Below, piece after piece: positions 1 through 7,041 of a stretch of 64,000 bases of DNA. Source of the DNA: Pelagibacter sp047722505 (GTDB lineage: Bacteria; Pseudomonadota; Alphaproteobacteria; Pelagibacterales; Pelagibacteraceae); NCBI RefSeq assembly GCF_047722505.1, contig NZ_CP159814.1, positions 1,054,001 through 1,118,000 on the forward strand, read 5' to 3'. The position numbers were made by a program, and so were the translations under genes. The notes under the pieces are model-generated. The model worked only from the letters and a program-made list of their open reading frames with translations. It did not search any database and was not told the DNA's origin. Within the stretch, counting starts at the first letter, position 1. Each line of letters starts with the position of its first letter.

Positions 1-984
1 GTCAATTAAATATTTAAATTTATCCAAGATATCTGTTTCAAAATCAAAAAAGTCTTCTTTTTTAATTACATAACGTAATTTAGCTGATCTGGAGGGTGGA
101 TTTTCTCTAATTTCTTTATCACTTGGTATTATTGGTTTTTTTATAACAGATTTAAATAAATTTAATTTTTCTTCAGTTTTTGGCGCATATCTTGAGACAC
201 TTTTATTTTCAGACAAACTTTTAAAAAAATATTTAACAATCTTATCTTCTAACGAATGAAATGTTACTACTGCAATAACACCATCTTTTTTAACAACTTT
301 AGCTGCATTGATTAATCCATAAATTAGTTCACTAATTTCTTTATTTACAAATATTCTTAATGCTTGGAAAATTTTAGTTGCACTATGTGTCTTATAATTT
401 CTTTTTCTTTTCGAAGACTCTATAATTCTAACTAGTTCTTCTGTTGTGATTTCTCTTTTGGATCTGTCTTCAACGATATTATGTGCTATTCTTTTACTGT
501 CTAATTCATCACCAAAATGCTTAAATATCTTTGTAAGTTCTTTTTCATCTAATTGATTAATTGCTTCTTTTGCTGAAAAATCATTTATACCCATTTTCAT
601 ATTAAGTTCGCCTACAGTATCAAATGAAAGACCTTTTTTTGGGTCTTTAATTTGATTCAATGAATACCCTAAATCAAAAATTACAGCTTTGATATTTTCA
701 TCCTTTAACTTTAGATTATTTAATTGACTAAATTTGATGTTTTTAAATAACAACCTATCTTCAAAACTATTTTTAAGTTCTTGAGCTTTTTTAAAGCTTT
801 CAGAATCTCTATCTAGCGCAATTACTTTTGTTGCTGGAAAGTTTAATATTTTTTTTGAGTATCCACCTTGACCAAACGTACAGTCAATAAATGTGCCACC
901 ATATTGAGGGGTAATAATACTAATTATTTCACTTAGCAATACCGGATAATGATTTCTCATATCTGGTATTATGGTGGCTATCAT
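1..984 (-). CDS. rsmH: 16S rRNA (cytosine-1402-N4)-methyltransferase RsmH, 3' end outside the window
   Basis: SAM-dependent methyltransferase of the MraW/RsmH family, which modifies C1402 in the 16S rRNA decoding centre. Translating the minus strand from ATG at 984 gives the SAM-binding stretch GGTFIDCTFGQGGYS near residue 30 and the family C-terminal signature PPSRSAKLRYVIK near residue 300. The frame is still open after 328 codons at the window edge, so the stop lies outside, although the family is usually about 300-330 residues and little should be missing. A second in-frame ATG at 960 (MRNHYPVLL) matches the usual family start and may be the true one. It lies 18 bp downstream of ftsZ on the same strand and is probably cotranscribed with mraZ and ftsZ. 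Family assignment is secure from the motifs; the start is less so. Confidence 0.93.
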   Translation of the reverse strand, partial: MIATIIPDMRNHYPVLLSEIISIITPQYGGTFIDCTFGQGGYSKKILNFPATKVIALDRDSESFKKAQELKNSFEDRLLFKNIKFSQLNNLKLKDENIKAVIFDLGYSLNQIKDPKKGLSFDTVGELNMKMGINDFSAKEAINQLDEKELTKIFKHFGDELDSKRIAHNIVEDRSKREITTEELVRIIESSKRKRNYKTHSATKIFQALRIFVNKEISELIYGLINAAKVVKKDGVIAVVTFHSLEDKIVKYFFKSLSENKSVSRYAPKTEEKLNLFKSVIKKPIIPSDKEIRENPPSRSAKLRYVIKKEDFFDFETDILDKFKYLID

Positions 985-1002
985 TTATTTTTTTAAAGAC
1001 CA

Positions 1003-2490
1003 TTAATTCTTTTGTCTTCTTAAAAAAGCTGGAATTTCTAGATCATCCTCTTCTGAAGTATTGTCTAAAGTTTCAGTTGACAAAAATCCTTCTGCCTCTG
1101 AAGTTGCACTATCCGAACTAAATAAATCTGGAGCATCCTCACCTTCTACACCAAAGTTTTCAAGTCCATTAGAAACGTGTTCTTCTTCTATTGGGTTATT
1201 TTCTTCAGATTGTGCAGTTGTAAGTGCTTCCTCTGAAAAAGATTGTTCAAAATCATTTGATTGATTATTTTCAACAATACTTTCAACTTCTTGATTGGTA
1301 GCAGCTTGTTCATTCATCATTTCTGATGATGCAGTACTTGCAGCTGGCTCTGTAATTATTTCATTTTCTAGTTTTAATGCATTTGCTCCATGTGAAATGG
1401 GGCTAGTCATCGTAGGTGAAAAATTAAACGATTGAGCAGAACTTGCACTGTTAAAGTCTGAATAACCAGGGTTTCTATTTTGTATTCTGTGAACCATATT
1501 AATTACAGATTTACTTTCTGGTTGTTGCCCATCTAATGCTGTTGCAACTATTGATACTCTGATTTTTCCATCAAGTTCGCTAGATGTAATAGCACCAATA
1601 ATTACTTCTGCTTCTGGATCTACTTCAGCTCTTATTTTATTAACAACTTCATCTACTTCAAAAAGTTTAAGATCCTTACCACCAGTAATATTTACTAATA
1701 ATCCTCTTGCACCTTTCAACGTATAGTCATCAATCAATGGATTGCTAATTGCCATATCCGCTGCTTTAGCTGCTCTACCTTCTCCTTCAGCTTCACCAGT
1801 TCCCATCATTGCTTTACCCATTGAAGCCATTACAGTTTCAACATCAGCAAAATCTAGATTAACTATACCTGGTCTAACCATTAGATCGGTTACACTTTGT
1901 ACACCTTGCATTAAAACATTATTTGAAAGATTAAAAGACTCCTCAAATGTAGTTTGTTCATTTGCAACCTTAAATAGATTTTGATTTGGAATTACAATAA
2001 TTGTATCTACATGTTTTCTTAATTCTTCAAGGCCTAACTGAGCTCTTCTCATTCTTGATGGTCCTTCATATAAGAAAGGAAGTGTTACAACACCTACTGT
2101 TAAAATATTTAATTCTTTAGCAGCTCTTGCGATAACGTGTGCAGCACCTGTTCCAGTTCCACCACCCATACCGGCAGTTATAAAAACCATGTTTGCACCC
2201 TGAAGTGTATTTACAATTTCATTTAAAGATTCATCTGCAGCTGCTTGACCAATGTCATGTTTCGCTCCAGCACCTAAACCTTTTGTTAAATTTAAACCAA
2301 TTTGAATTCTTGCTTTAGCTTTACTCGACTTTAGATCTTGAGCATCTGTGTTTACTGCTATGAACTCTACTCCTTGAAGTCCACTATCAATCATTTCATT
2401 AAGCGCGTTTCCGCCTGCACCACCAACTCCCACAACTAATAATCTTGGTTGTAATTCTTTAATTTCTGGTGATTTAAAGTTAATTGTCAT
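1003..2490 (-). CDS. ftsZ: Cell division protein FtsZ
   Basis: Tubulin-like GTPase that polymerises into the cytokinetic ring. The nucleotide-binding start GVGGAGGNAL is at residues 21-30 and the tubulin signature GGGTGTG at 109-115. The globular part runs to about residue 320. A Ser/Glu/Asn-rich linker of about 160 residues follows and ends in the conserved C-terminal peptide LEIPAFLRRQ, which in the family binds FtsA and other partners. At 495 residues it is long, like other alphaproteobacterial FtsZ with extended linkers. The ATG is preceded by a GAGGGG Shine-Dalgarno sequence lying inside the 3' end of mraZ, and the two genes are 2 bp apart. Its position between mraZ and rsmH is unusual: in the textbook dcw cluster ftsZ is at the far end, after ftsQ-ftsA. 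Confidence 0.97.
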   Translation of the reverse strand: MTINFKSPEIKELQPRLLVVGVGGAGGNALNEMIDSGLQGVEFIAVNTDAQDLKSSKAKARIQIGLNLTKGLGAGAKHDIGQAAADESLNEIVNTLQGANMVFITAGMGGGTGTGAAHVIARAAKELNILTVGVVTLPFLYEGPSRMRRAQLGLEELRKHVDTIIVIPNQNLFKVANEQTTFEESFNLSNNVLMQGVQSVTDLMVRPGIVNLDFADVETVMASMGKAMMGTGEAEGEGRAAKAADMAISNPLIDDYTLKGARGLLVNITGGKDLKLFEVDEVVNKIRAEVDPEAEVIIGAITSSELDGKIRVSIVATALDGQQPESKSVINMVHRIQNRNPGYSDFNSASSAQSFNFSPTMTSPISHGANALKLENEIITEPAASTASSEMMNEQAATNQEVESIVENNQSNDFEQSFSEEALTTAQSEENNPIEEEHVSNGLENFGVEGEDAPDLFSSDSATSEAEGFLSTETLDNTSEEDDLEIPAFLRRQKN

Positions 2491-2492
2491 TT

Positions 2493-2960
2493 TTATTTCC
2501 CCTCATTGTTATTAAAATGTTTTTCCCATTTAAGACTTGCACGGTTTAGATTTGCTTTTTTTCTTGCATTGATCTTAAATTTTTCAAATGCTGCTGGTTC
2601 CCATATTTGGAATGTTTGACCTTGACCAACAAACACCATGCTGTTCTTAATTTTTGCATGCTTTAATAATTTTGTTGATAATGAAATTCTACCTTCACTA
2701 TCAAATTGTAAATTCATACTCTCAGATAAAATTGATGTTGCAAAATAGTCTCTTTTTTCTTCAAATGGGCTTAATGAGTCTATGCTTGCAGAAAGTTTTT
2801 CAATTCTATCTTGAGAACAAGCTTCTATAGATTGATTATTAAATGAGGGATAACAGATTACACCGTTGTATCCTAAGTTAGAAAGATGAGATCTAAAACT
2901 AGCAGGCACAGATACTCTTCCCTTTTTGTCTATTTTGTTCTCGTAAGTAGATAAAAACAT
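2493..2960 (-). CDS. mraZ: Transcriptional regulator MraZ
   Basis: DNA-binding protein of the MraZ/AbrB-like swapped-hairpin family. It is 155 residues with the N-terminal MFLSTYENKIDKKGRVSVP and a second copy of the motif near residues 80-100 (LQFDSEGRISLS), the internal duplication typical of MraZ. In Escherichia coli MraZ represses its own promoter and the downstream division and cell-wall cluster by binding TGGGN repeats spaced by 5 nt. Exactly such a repeat set is found 28 bp upstream of this ATG, so autorepression is likely. It heads a minus-strand operon with ftsZ and rsmH. The family call is firm; the regulatory role here is inferred from the operator. Confidence 0.95.
   Translation of the reverse strand: MFLSTYENKIDKKGRVSVPASFRSHLSNLGYNGVICYPSFNNQSIEACSQDRIEKLSASIDSLSPFEEKRDYFATSILSESMNLQFDSEGRISLSTKLLKHAKIKNSMVFVGQGQTFQIWEPAAFEKFKINARKKANLNRASLKWEKHFNNNEGK
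2499..2504 (-). promoter_or_regulatory. Shine-Dalgarno site of ftsZ
   Basis: The minus strand reads GAGGGG eight bases before the ftsZ ATG, inside the last codons of mraZ. Most starts in this window have no clear Shine-Dalgarno sequence, so this suggests ftsZ is translated efficiently in its own right and not only by coupling to mraZ. Confidence 0.6.
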
Positions 2961-2988
2961 ATTTTTTATATTTCATAAATTCCATATT

Positions 2989-3013
2989 TGGGAACATATG
3001 GGATAATATGGGT
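2989..3013 (-). promoter_or_regulatory. Predicted MraZ operator: three TGGGN boxes at 10-bp period
   Basis: On the plus strand TGGGA occurs at 2989-2993, TGGGA at 2999-3003 and TGGGT at 3009-3013, each separated by exactly 5 nt and therefore on one helix face. This is the spacing described for the E. coli MraZ site. The boxes straddle the -10 element and extend to about the predicted transcription start of mraZ, as expected for a repressor that blocks RNA polymerase. The boxes read on the strand opposite to mraZ transcription; I did not compare their orientation with the published E. coli site. Confidence 0.75.
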
Positions 3014-3031
3014 TTTTAATCACAGAGTCAA
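3003..3031 (-). promoter_or_regulatory. Promoter of mraZ-ftsZ-rsmH
   Basis: Minus strand: -35 TTGACT (3031-3026), a 17-bp spacer, and -10 TATTAT (3008-3003), a near-consensus sigma-70 promoter. The start would fall near 2996, giving a leader of about 36 nt. The -35 is also part of a GANTC site (GAGTC on the plus strand at 3025-3029), the target of the CcrM methylase encoded at 49.8 kb. The -10 is flanked by the MraZ boxes. Confidence 0.7.
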
Positions 3032-3151
3032 TATGTTCATTTTAGGCCTATTTAGCAAAGTTTTAGATAAATTTTATGTATCTATATTAAGTCAAAATCA
3101 ATTTTTAGTTTTAACTCAATACAATTCACGAACTAAAAATAAGAACAGAAG

Positions 3152-3169
3152 TGATTCAATTATGAATCA
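3152..3169. repeat. 18-bp perfect inverted repeat carrying two GANTC sites
   Basis: TGATTCA, four bases, TGAATCA: both arms contain a GANTC methylation site (GATTC at 3153-3157, GAATC at 3164-3168). It lies in the non-coding stretch between the mraZ promoter and the RNase P gene, about 120 bp upstream of the mraZ -35. It may be a protein-binding site sensitive to methylation. The function is unknown and no binding protein is identified. Confidence 0.45.
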
Positions 3170-3215
3170 AAAGGTGAACATTTAAAATTAATTAAAATTG
3201 AGCTGTGGATAAGTT

Positions 3216-3571
3216 TGCTAGACAAACTATAAGCCGGGTTCTGTCATTTAAACCTATCATTTCTCTAGGCTTAAGATCACTCTTAAGCTCAAGCAACTAA
3301 CCCTGATGACTAGCCAAAGACGGCTTTTAGTTTTGCAACAATATCATCTCTACTTAGTCTTGCTCCCAGTGGGGTTTTCCAGCGTTCATTGTTACCAATA
3401 GAACCGGTGCGCTCTTACCACACCTTTTCACCCTTGCCATGTTATGGCGGTATATTTTCTGTGGCACTATCCCTAGGGTTTCCCCCGCCAGGTATTACCT
3501 GGCACTGTGTCTTTGCGGAGCCCGGACTTTCCTCTTTAATAAATTAAAGCGATAAGTCGTTCATCTAGCAG
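3216..3571 (-). ncRNA. rnpB: RNase P RNA (class A)
   Basis: Catalytic RNA of RNase P, which removes tRNA 5' leaders. On the minus strand it contains the conserved block GAGGAAAGTCCGGGCTCC near its 5' side and ACAGAACCCGGCTTAT near the 3' end, both hallmarks of bacterial RNase P RNA. The ends were set by the P1 helix: an 11-nt stretch at 3569-3559 pairs with 3228-3218 with two G-U pairs. The length is about 356 nt, within the usual range. The exact termini may be off by a few bases. No GC-rich hairpin with a T-run follows the 3' end, so 3' formation by processing is possible. Confidence 0.95.
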
Positions 3572-3610
3572 ATGTAATTTATTACTAAACTATAGAACTT
3601 CAAGAAAAAT

Positions 3611-4354
3611 TTAATAATATGCTTTAATAAGATTTTTGCTAATAAGCAGGCATTCTTGATCAATTTTACCATCAACCAACTCCTGTCTAAATCTTCTTTG
3701 AAAAGTTTTTGCTAATTCCCCTAAATATTTATTCTTACCCTTGTCTTTTGGATATTTTTTTGAATATCCAATCTTAAACAGGTTTCTGAAAAAAATATTT
3801 TCTTCTATTTTATCTATCTTTAGTTTTCTATTTTTTATCAAATCTTGTTTATTTAGTGTGTTCCATATCCCTATTTTATTTTTAGATAAATATTTCCATG
3901 GAAACTTTTCTCCTGGATCTTTTTTTCTTAATACAGCTATATCTGAGTGTCCCAAAATATTCTTAGGACTAATTTTATATTTTTTTATTAAAAATTTACT
4001 TAACCTTAAAAGAGAAAAAATTTGCTTTTGTGTAAATTTTTTATAACCATGCTCATGTCCTGGGTTTGTAATTTCAATTCCAATAGAATTTTGATTTAAA
4101 GATTTGTGATTTTTCCAAGAAGATTCTCCTGCGTGCCACGCAATGTATAAATCAGGTACTAATTTTATAATTTCACCGTTATTTTTGATTAAATAATGGC
4201 AACTAACCTCAGATTGAATATCTGTCAGTTTTTTCAAGGCATTAGATTCGTTTTTCATTCCTGTATAATGAAAAATAATAAATTTGATTTGCTTAGAAGT
4301 TCTTTTTTTAGGATTAAAATTTGGGGAATAGTTTAATATAGTTTTTAAAGCCAT
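3611..4354 (-). CDS. N-acetylmuramoyl-L-alanine amidase, AmpD type
   Basis: Zinc amidase of the amidase-2 / peptidoglycan recognition family that cleaves the amide between muramic acid (or anhydro-muramic acid) and L-alanine during cell-wall recycling. Zinc ligands expected for the family are visible: His29 in FHYTG, His136 in GHSDIA and Asp146 in RKKDPG. The conserved WHAG (73-76) and IGIEI (91-95) segments are also present. There is no signal peptide, so a cytoplasmic recycling role like AmpD is more likely than an export role. It is 247 residues, with an extra C-terminal helical part beyond the catalytic domain. It is divergent from mlaA with a short shared upstream region. Confidence 0.88.
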   Translation of the reverse strand: MALKTILNYSPNFNPKKRTSKQIKFIIFHYTGMKNESNALKKLTDIQSEVSCHYLIKNNGEIIKLVPDLYIAWHAGESSWKNHKSLNQNSIGIEITNPGHEHGYKKFTQKQIFSLLRLSKFLIKKYKISPKNILGHSDIAVLRKKDPGEKFPWKYLSKNKIGIWNTLNKQDLIKNRKLKIDKIEENIFFRNLFKIGYSKKYPKDKGKNKYLGELAKTFQRRFRQELVDGKIDQECLLISKNLIKAYY

Positions 4355-4384
4355 TTTTGGGTCGTATTTTGAGCAAATTCAAGA

Positions 4385-4414
4385 TTTACAATGGTATTAT
4401 ATACATTATATAAT
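4385..4414 (+). promoter_or_regulatory. Predicted promoter of mlaA-mlaC
   Basis: TTTACA at 4385-4390, an 18-bp spacer and TATAAT (perfect -10) at 4409-4414. Transcription would begin near 4421, only about 3 nt before the ATG at 4424, so the mRNA may be leaderless. An upstream ATG at 4391 falls inside this promoter and is therefore unlikely to be used. Confidence 0.5.
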
Positions 4415-4423
4415 CATCTGATA

Positions 4424-5209
4424 ATGAAAAAAATTATTATAACTTCACTAATAAGCTTGATGTTAGCAACAAATGCTAGCGCTGACACAGATAGTGAAAA
4501 TAACCTATCTAAAAGAAATCCAGGAGAGGTTAAGGACTGCTTTGAGGGTGTAAATAGAGCTACATTCAAATTTAACCAAGTTTTAGATGGTGCTATATTT
4601 CAGCCTGTTGCAAAAGCTTATAGAGTTTTACCATCTCCAGTTAGAGCGGGTACAAGTAACGCTCTAGATAATATTTCTACTCTTGTAACTATACCAAATA
4701 ACATACTTCAAGGAGAGCTTAGTAAAGCAGGAGTTAATACAGGTAGATTTATTGTTAATACAACTTTTGGAATTGTTGGGATATTTGATGTGGCTGAAAA
4801 AATAGGTTTTCCAGAATATGAAAAAGAAGACTACGGACAAACACTTGGTGTTATGGGTGTTGGTGAGGGATGTTATTTAGTCTTACCTGTTTTAGGGCCA
4901 TCGACTGCAAGAGATACATTTGGCTCTCTAGCAAACTTGATGGGTGGAGACCCTTGGTATAACATTACTACAGTTAACGATACCCAATATTTTTCTGATT
5001 TTGATTATTGGGCATCAAGAGCAGGCACTGGAATAGATTTTAGAGCAAAAAATTTAGATTCGTTTGAAAACTTAGAAAAAAATTCTATGGATTTTTATGC
5101 ATCAGTTAGAAGTTTGTATTTGCAAGATAGACAACAAAAAATTGGTAACTCTAATAAAATAACTGAAACTCAAAATGACAGTGATTGGGAAGAGATAGAA
5201 ACTCAATAA
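4424..5209 (+). CDS. mlaA: MlaA (VacJ) family phospholipid-transport protein
   Basis: Outer-membrane component of the Mla pathway, which removes misplaced phospholipids from the outer leaflet and returns them toward the inner membrane. The family blocks are present: FEGVNRATFKFNQVLD near the N-terminus, ARDTFG in the middle and the YYALRS-like ASVRSLYL near the end. I start it at MKKIIITS because the upstream ATG at 4391 overlaps the predicted promoter. The N-terminus is a normal signal peptide ending in ASA before DTDSE, with no lipobox cysteine, so unlike E. coli MlaA it does not look like a lipoprotein. mlaC follows after 12 bp. The MlaFEDB inner-membrane part is not in this window. Confidence 0.9.
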   Translation: MKKIIITSLISLMLATNASADTDSENNLSKRNPGEVKDCFEGVNRATFKFNQVLDGAIFQPVAKAYRVLPSPVRAGTSNALDNISTLVTIPNNILQGELSKAGVNTGRFIVNTTFGIVGIFDVAEKIGFPEYEKEDYGQTLGVMGVGEGCYLVLPVLGPSTARDTFGSLANLMGGDPWYNITTVNDTQYFSDFDYWASRAGTGIDFRAKNLDSFENLEKNSMDFYASVRSLYLQDRQQKIGNSNKITETQNDSDWEEIETQ

Positions 5210-5221
5210 ATTACAAACCTC

Positions 5222-5815
5222 ATGAAATCAAAGAAATTTTTAATATTTTTTTTCATCGTTATCAACTTAGCTAGCGTTAATTATTCTTATTCAATAGAGC
5301 CAGACGTATTTGTTCAGTCAACAGTAAATAGGGCTTCGGAAGCATTAAATAATAAATATTCAAAAAAAGAAAAGATAGAAAAGTTAAAAAAAATTGCAAG
5401 TGAGACTGTTGACATCAGGGGTATTGGTTTTTACACTTTAGGAGCTTATAGAAAGAGTATCAGTGAAAGTGAAAAAAAAGAATATGAAATACTTTTTGAA
5501 AAATATTTTTTAAAAAGTTTTGCCAGCAGATTAGCTGAGTATTCAAATCCAGAGATAGAAGTTATATCTAAAAAAAAGTTAAATGATAACTATACAATGG
5601 TCTCAAGTAAACTAGTTCCAACCGAGCAAAGACCAGAAGTTAAAATTGATTGGAGAATTTATACAAAAAAACCACAAAACCCTTTAATCAGAGACTTAAT
5701 TATTGAGGGGTTAAGCCTTGCAAGAACTCAAAAAGAAGAATTTTCTTCTATAATTCAAAGTAACGATGGAGATATAAATGCTCTATTTGATACTTTAAGA
5801 AGTTTTATAAAATAA
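5222..5815 (+). CDS. mlaC: MlaC-type periplasmic phospholipid-binding protein
   Basis: Member of the Ttg2D/MlaC family, soluble periplasmic carriers that shuttle phospholipid between MlaA at the outer membrane and the MlaFEDB transporter. It is 197 residues with a hydrophobic signal peptide over roughly the first 24. The family features VDIRGIGFYTLGAYRKS (residues about 63-80) and VDWRI-like KIDWRIY near residue 143 are visible. Position directly after mlaA supports the call. Only 7 bp separate it from the next gene, so the three probably form one transcript. Confidence 0.88.
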   Translation: MKSKKFLIFFFIVINLASVNYSYSIEPDVFVQSTVNRASEALNNKYSKKEKIEKLKKIASETVDIRGIGFYTLGAYRKSISESEKKEYEILFEKYFLKSFASRLAEYSNPEIEVISKKKLNDNYTMVSSKLVPTEQRPEVKIDWRIYTKKPQNPLIRDLIIEGLSLARTQKEEFSSIIQSNDGDINALFDTLRSFIK

Positions 5816-5822
5816 TTTATAG

Positions 5823-6797
5823 TTGACTGAAAAAAAAAGAATTCTAGATAATATAGAAAATGACAACTCAAGACCTGTTTTATTCTCAGAAAGTCATGGC
5901 GGAAGTGAAAGCCAGTTAAGATTGTTATTTAAGTATGTTCCAGATGAGTATTTTAAAGATATTAATTTAATATTAAATAATGCAAATCCATCCTTAATAG
6001 ATAAAGATAGGTTAAATGTCCTTTGGATGCAACATTTTGTAAATCAAGAAGAGGCAAAAAATTTAGGCTCCAAAGATTTCGTTGATCAGCTTGATTATGT
6101 GGTTTTCAATTCTCATTGGAATTTTGAGAAATTTCAGTATCAATTTAAAATACCTGAAAATAAATCAATTGTAATTAGAAATGCAGTTGAACAAATTGCA
6201 TTTCATAAGAAACCAAAAGATAAAATTAGTTTAATTTACCACACTACACCTTGGCGTGGTTTAAGACACTTATTGAATGTTTTTAAAAAAATAAATCTAA
6301 AAAATGTTGAACTTAATGTATGCTCATCTACAAAAATTTATGGGAAAAAATTTGGTGAAAAATATGATGAAAAATATAAATCAATTTTTGATGAATGTAT
6401 AAATTCAGATAATATTAATTATTTTGGGTATTTGGATAATACAAAAATAATAGAACTTTTAAAAAAAATGCATATTTACTCTTTTCCAAGTATATGGCCT
6501 GAAACGAGCTGTATATCAGCAATCGAATCTATGGCTGCAGGTTGTAATTTGGTAACTACAAGTTTGGGTGCTTTATACGAAACTTGTACACCATTTGGAA
6601 AATTTATAACTATTGATAAAGATTTACAAAATCTTGAGAATAAATTTCAAACAAAGCTTTCTGAGTGCATCGAAAACTACTGGTCAAATGAAAATCAAGA
6701 ATTGTTAAGATTGCAAACTGAGACCATAAATAAAACCTATTCTTGGGAAGAGAGAAGTAAAGAATGGATAGGTTTTTTAAAAAAATTAAAGAATTAA
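5823..6797 (+). CDS. Glycosyltransferase, GT-B fold, family 4-like
   Basis: Probable sugar transferase. A GGSE segment near residue 26 fits the acceptor-side loop of GT4 enzymes. The second half holds the donor-binding signature PSIWPETSCISAIESMAAG (about residues 218-236), in which the E-x7-E pattern contacts the nucleotide sugar. The start is taken as TTG at 5823 because no in-frame ATG occurs before residue 68 and the next methionine would delete the N-terminal domain. It follows mlaC by 7 bp and precedes two convergent tRNA genes. Substrate unknown; cell-surface glycan or lipid glycosylation is plausible from the company of mla genes. Confidence 0.8.
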   Translation: MTEKKRILDNIENDNSRPVLFSESHGGSESQLRLLFKYVPDEYFKDINLILNNANPSLIDKDRLNVLWMQHFVNQEEAKNLGSKDFVDQLDYVVFNSHWNFEKFQYQFKIPENKSIVIRNAVEQIAFHKKPKDKISLIYHTTPWRGLRHLLNVFKKINLKNVELNVCSSTKIYGKKFGEKYDEKYKSIFDECINSDNINYFGYLDNTKIIELLKKMHIYSFPSIWPETSCISAIESMAAGCNLVTTSLGALYETCTPFGKFITIDKDLQNLENKFQTKLSECIENYWSNENQELLRLQTETINKTYSWEERSKEWIGFLKKLKN

Positions 6798-6815
6798 GTA
6801 AAAACTAAATATAGT

Positions 6816-6892
6816 TGGTGGGCCCACCAGGACTCGAACCTGGGACCAATACATTATGAGTGTACTGCTCTAACCAACTGAGCTACAGGCCC
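6816..6892 (-). tRNA. tRNA-Ile2 (anticodon CAU, lysidine-modified)
   Basis: A complete 77-nt cloverleaf on the minus strand with encoded CCA. The acceptor is GGGCCTG paired with TGGGCCC, the anticodon loop CTCATAA and the T-loop TTCGAGT. A CAU anticodon could mean elongator Met, but the acceptor has C4-G69 and C5-G68, the pairs recognised by TilS, which converts the wobble C to lysidine so the tRNA reads AUA as isoleucine. The GGGCC acceptor also resembles isoleucine tRNAs. It lies 66 nt downstream of tRNA-Val, probably on the rpoD transcript. Distinguishing it from Met needs comparison with the genome's other CAU tRNAs. Confidence 0.85.
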
Positions 6893-6958
6893 TGAAAATT
6901 AAACTTTAATTATATTATAATGTAACTGATGTCTAGCATAGGTAAAAAGTAATGAAAA

Positions 6959-7033
6959 TGGTGGGACTGGTTGGTTACGCTCCAACTACCCCTGCAATGT
7001 CAATGCAGTACTCTACTATTGAGCTACAGTCCC
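6959..7033 (-). tRNA. tRNA-Val (anticodon GAC) with non-canonical T-loop and D-loop
   Basis: A 75-nt gene with encoded CCA. All stems pair fully: acceptor GGGACTG/CAGTCCC, anticodon stem CTGCA/TGCAG around loop TTGACAT, T-stem GTTGG/CCAAC, and D-stem GCTC/GAGT with one G-U. The T-loop reads AGCGTAA instead of the near-universal TTCRANY. The short D-loop AATAGTA lacks the G18-G19 pair that normally docks with T-loop bases 55-56. Both partners of the tRNA elbow contact are thus altered. Intact stems and CCA argue against a decayed copy. It starts only 8 bp after the rpoD stop codon and is probably cotranscribed. Confidence 0.85.
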
Positions 7034-7041
7034 TTTAAATT

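Noticed and set aside
2988..3185. 65-codon open frame on the plus strand upstream of mraZ
   Set aside because: It covers the mraZ operator, promoter and the GANTC palindrome, has no Shine-Dalgarno sequence and resembles no protein I know.
3204..3212. Perfect DnaA box (TTATCCACA on the minus strand) beside rnpB
   Set aside because: About one such 9-mer is expected by chance in 64 kb of this composition, and there is no cluster of boxes or origin-type AT region.
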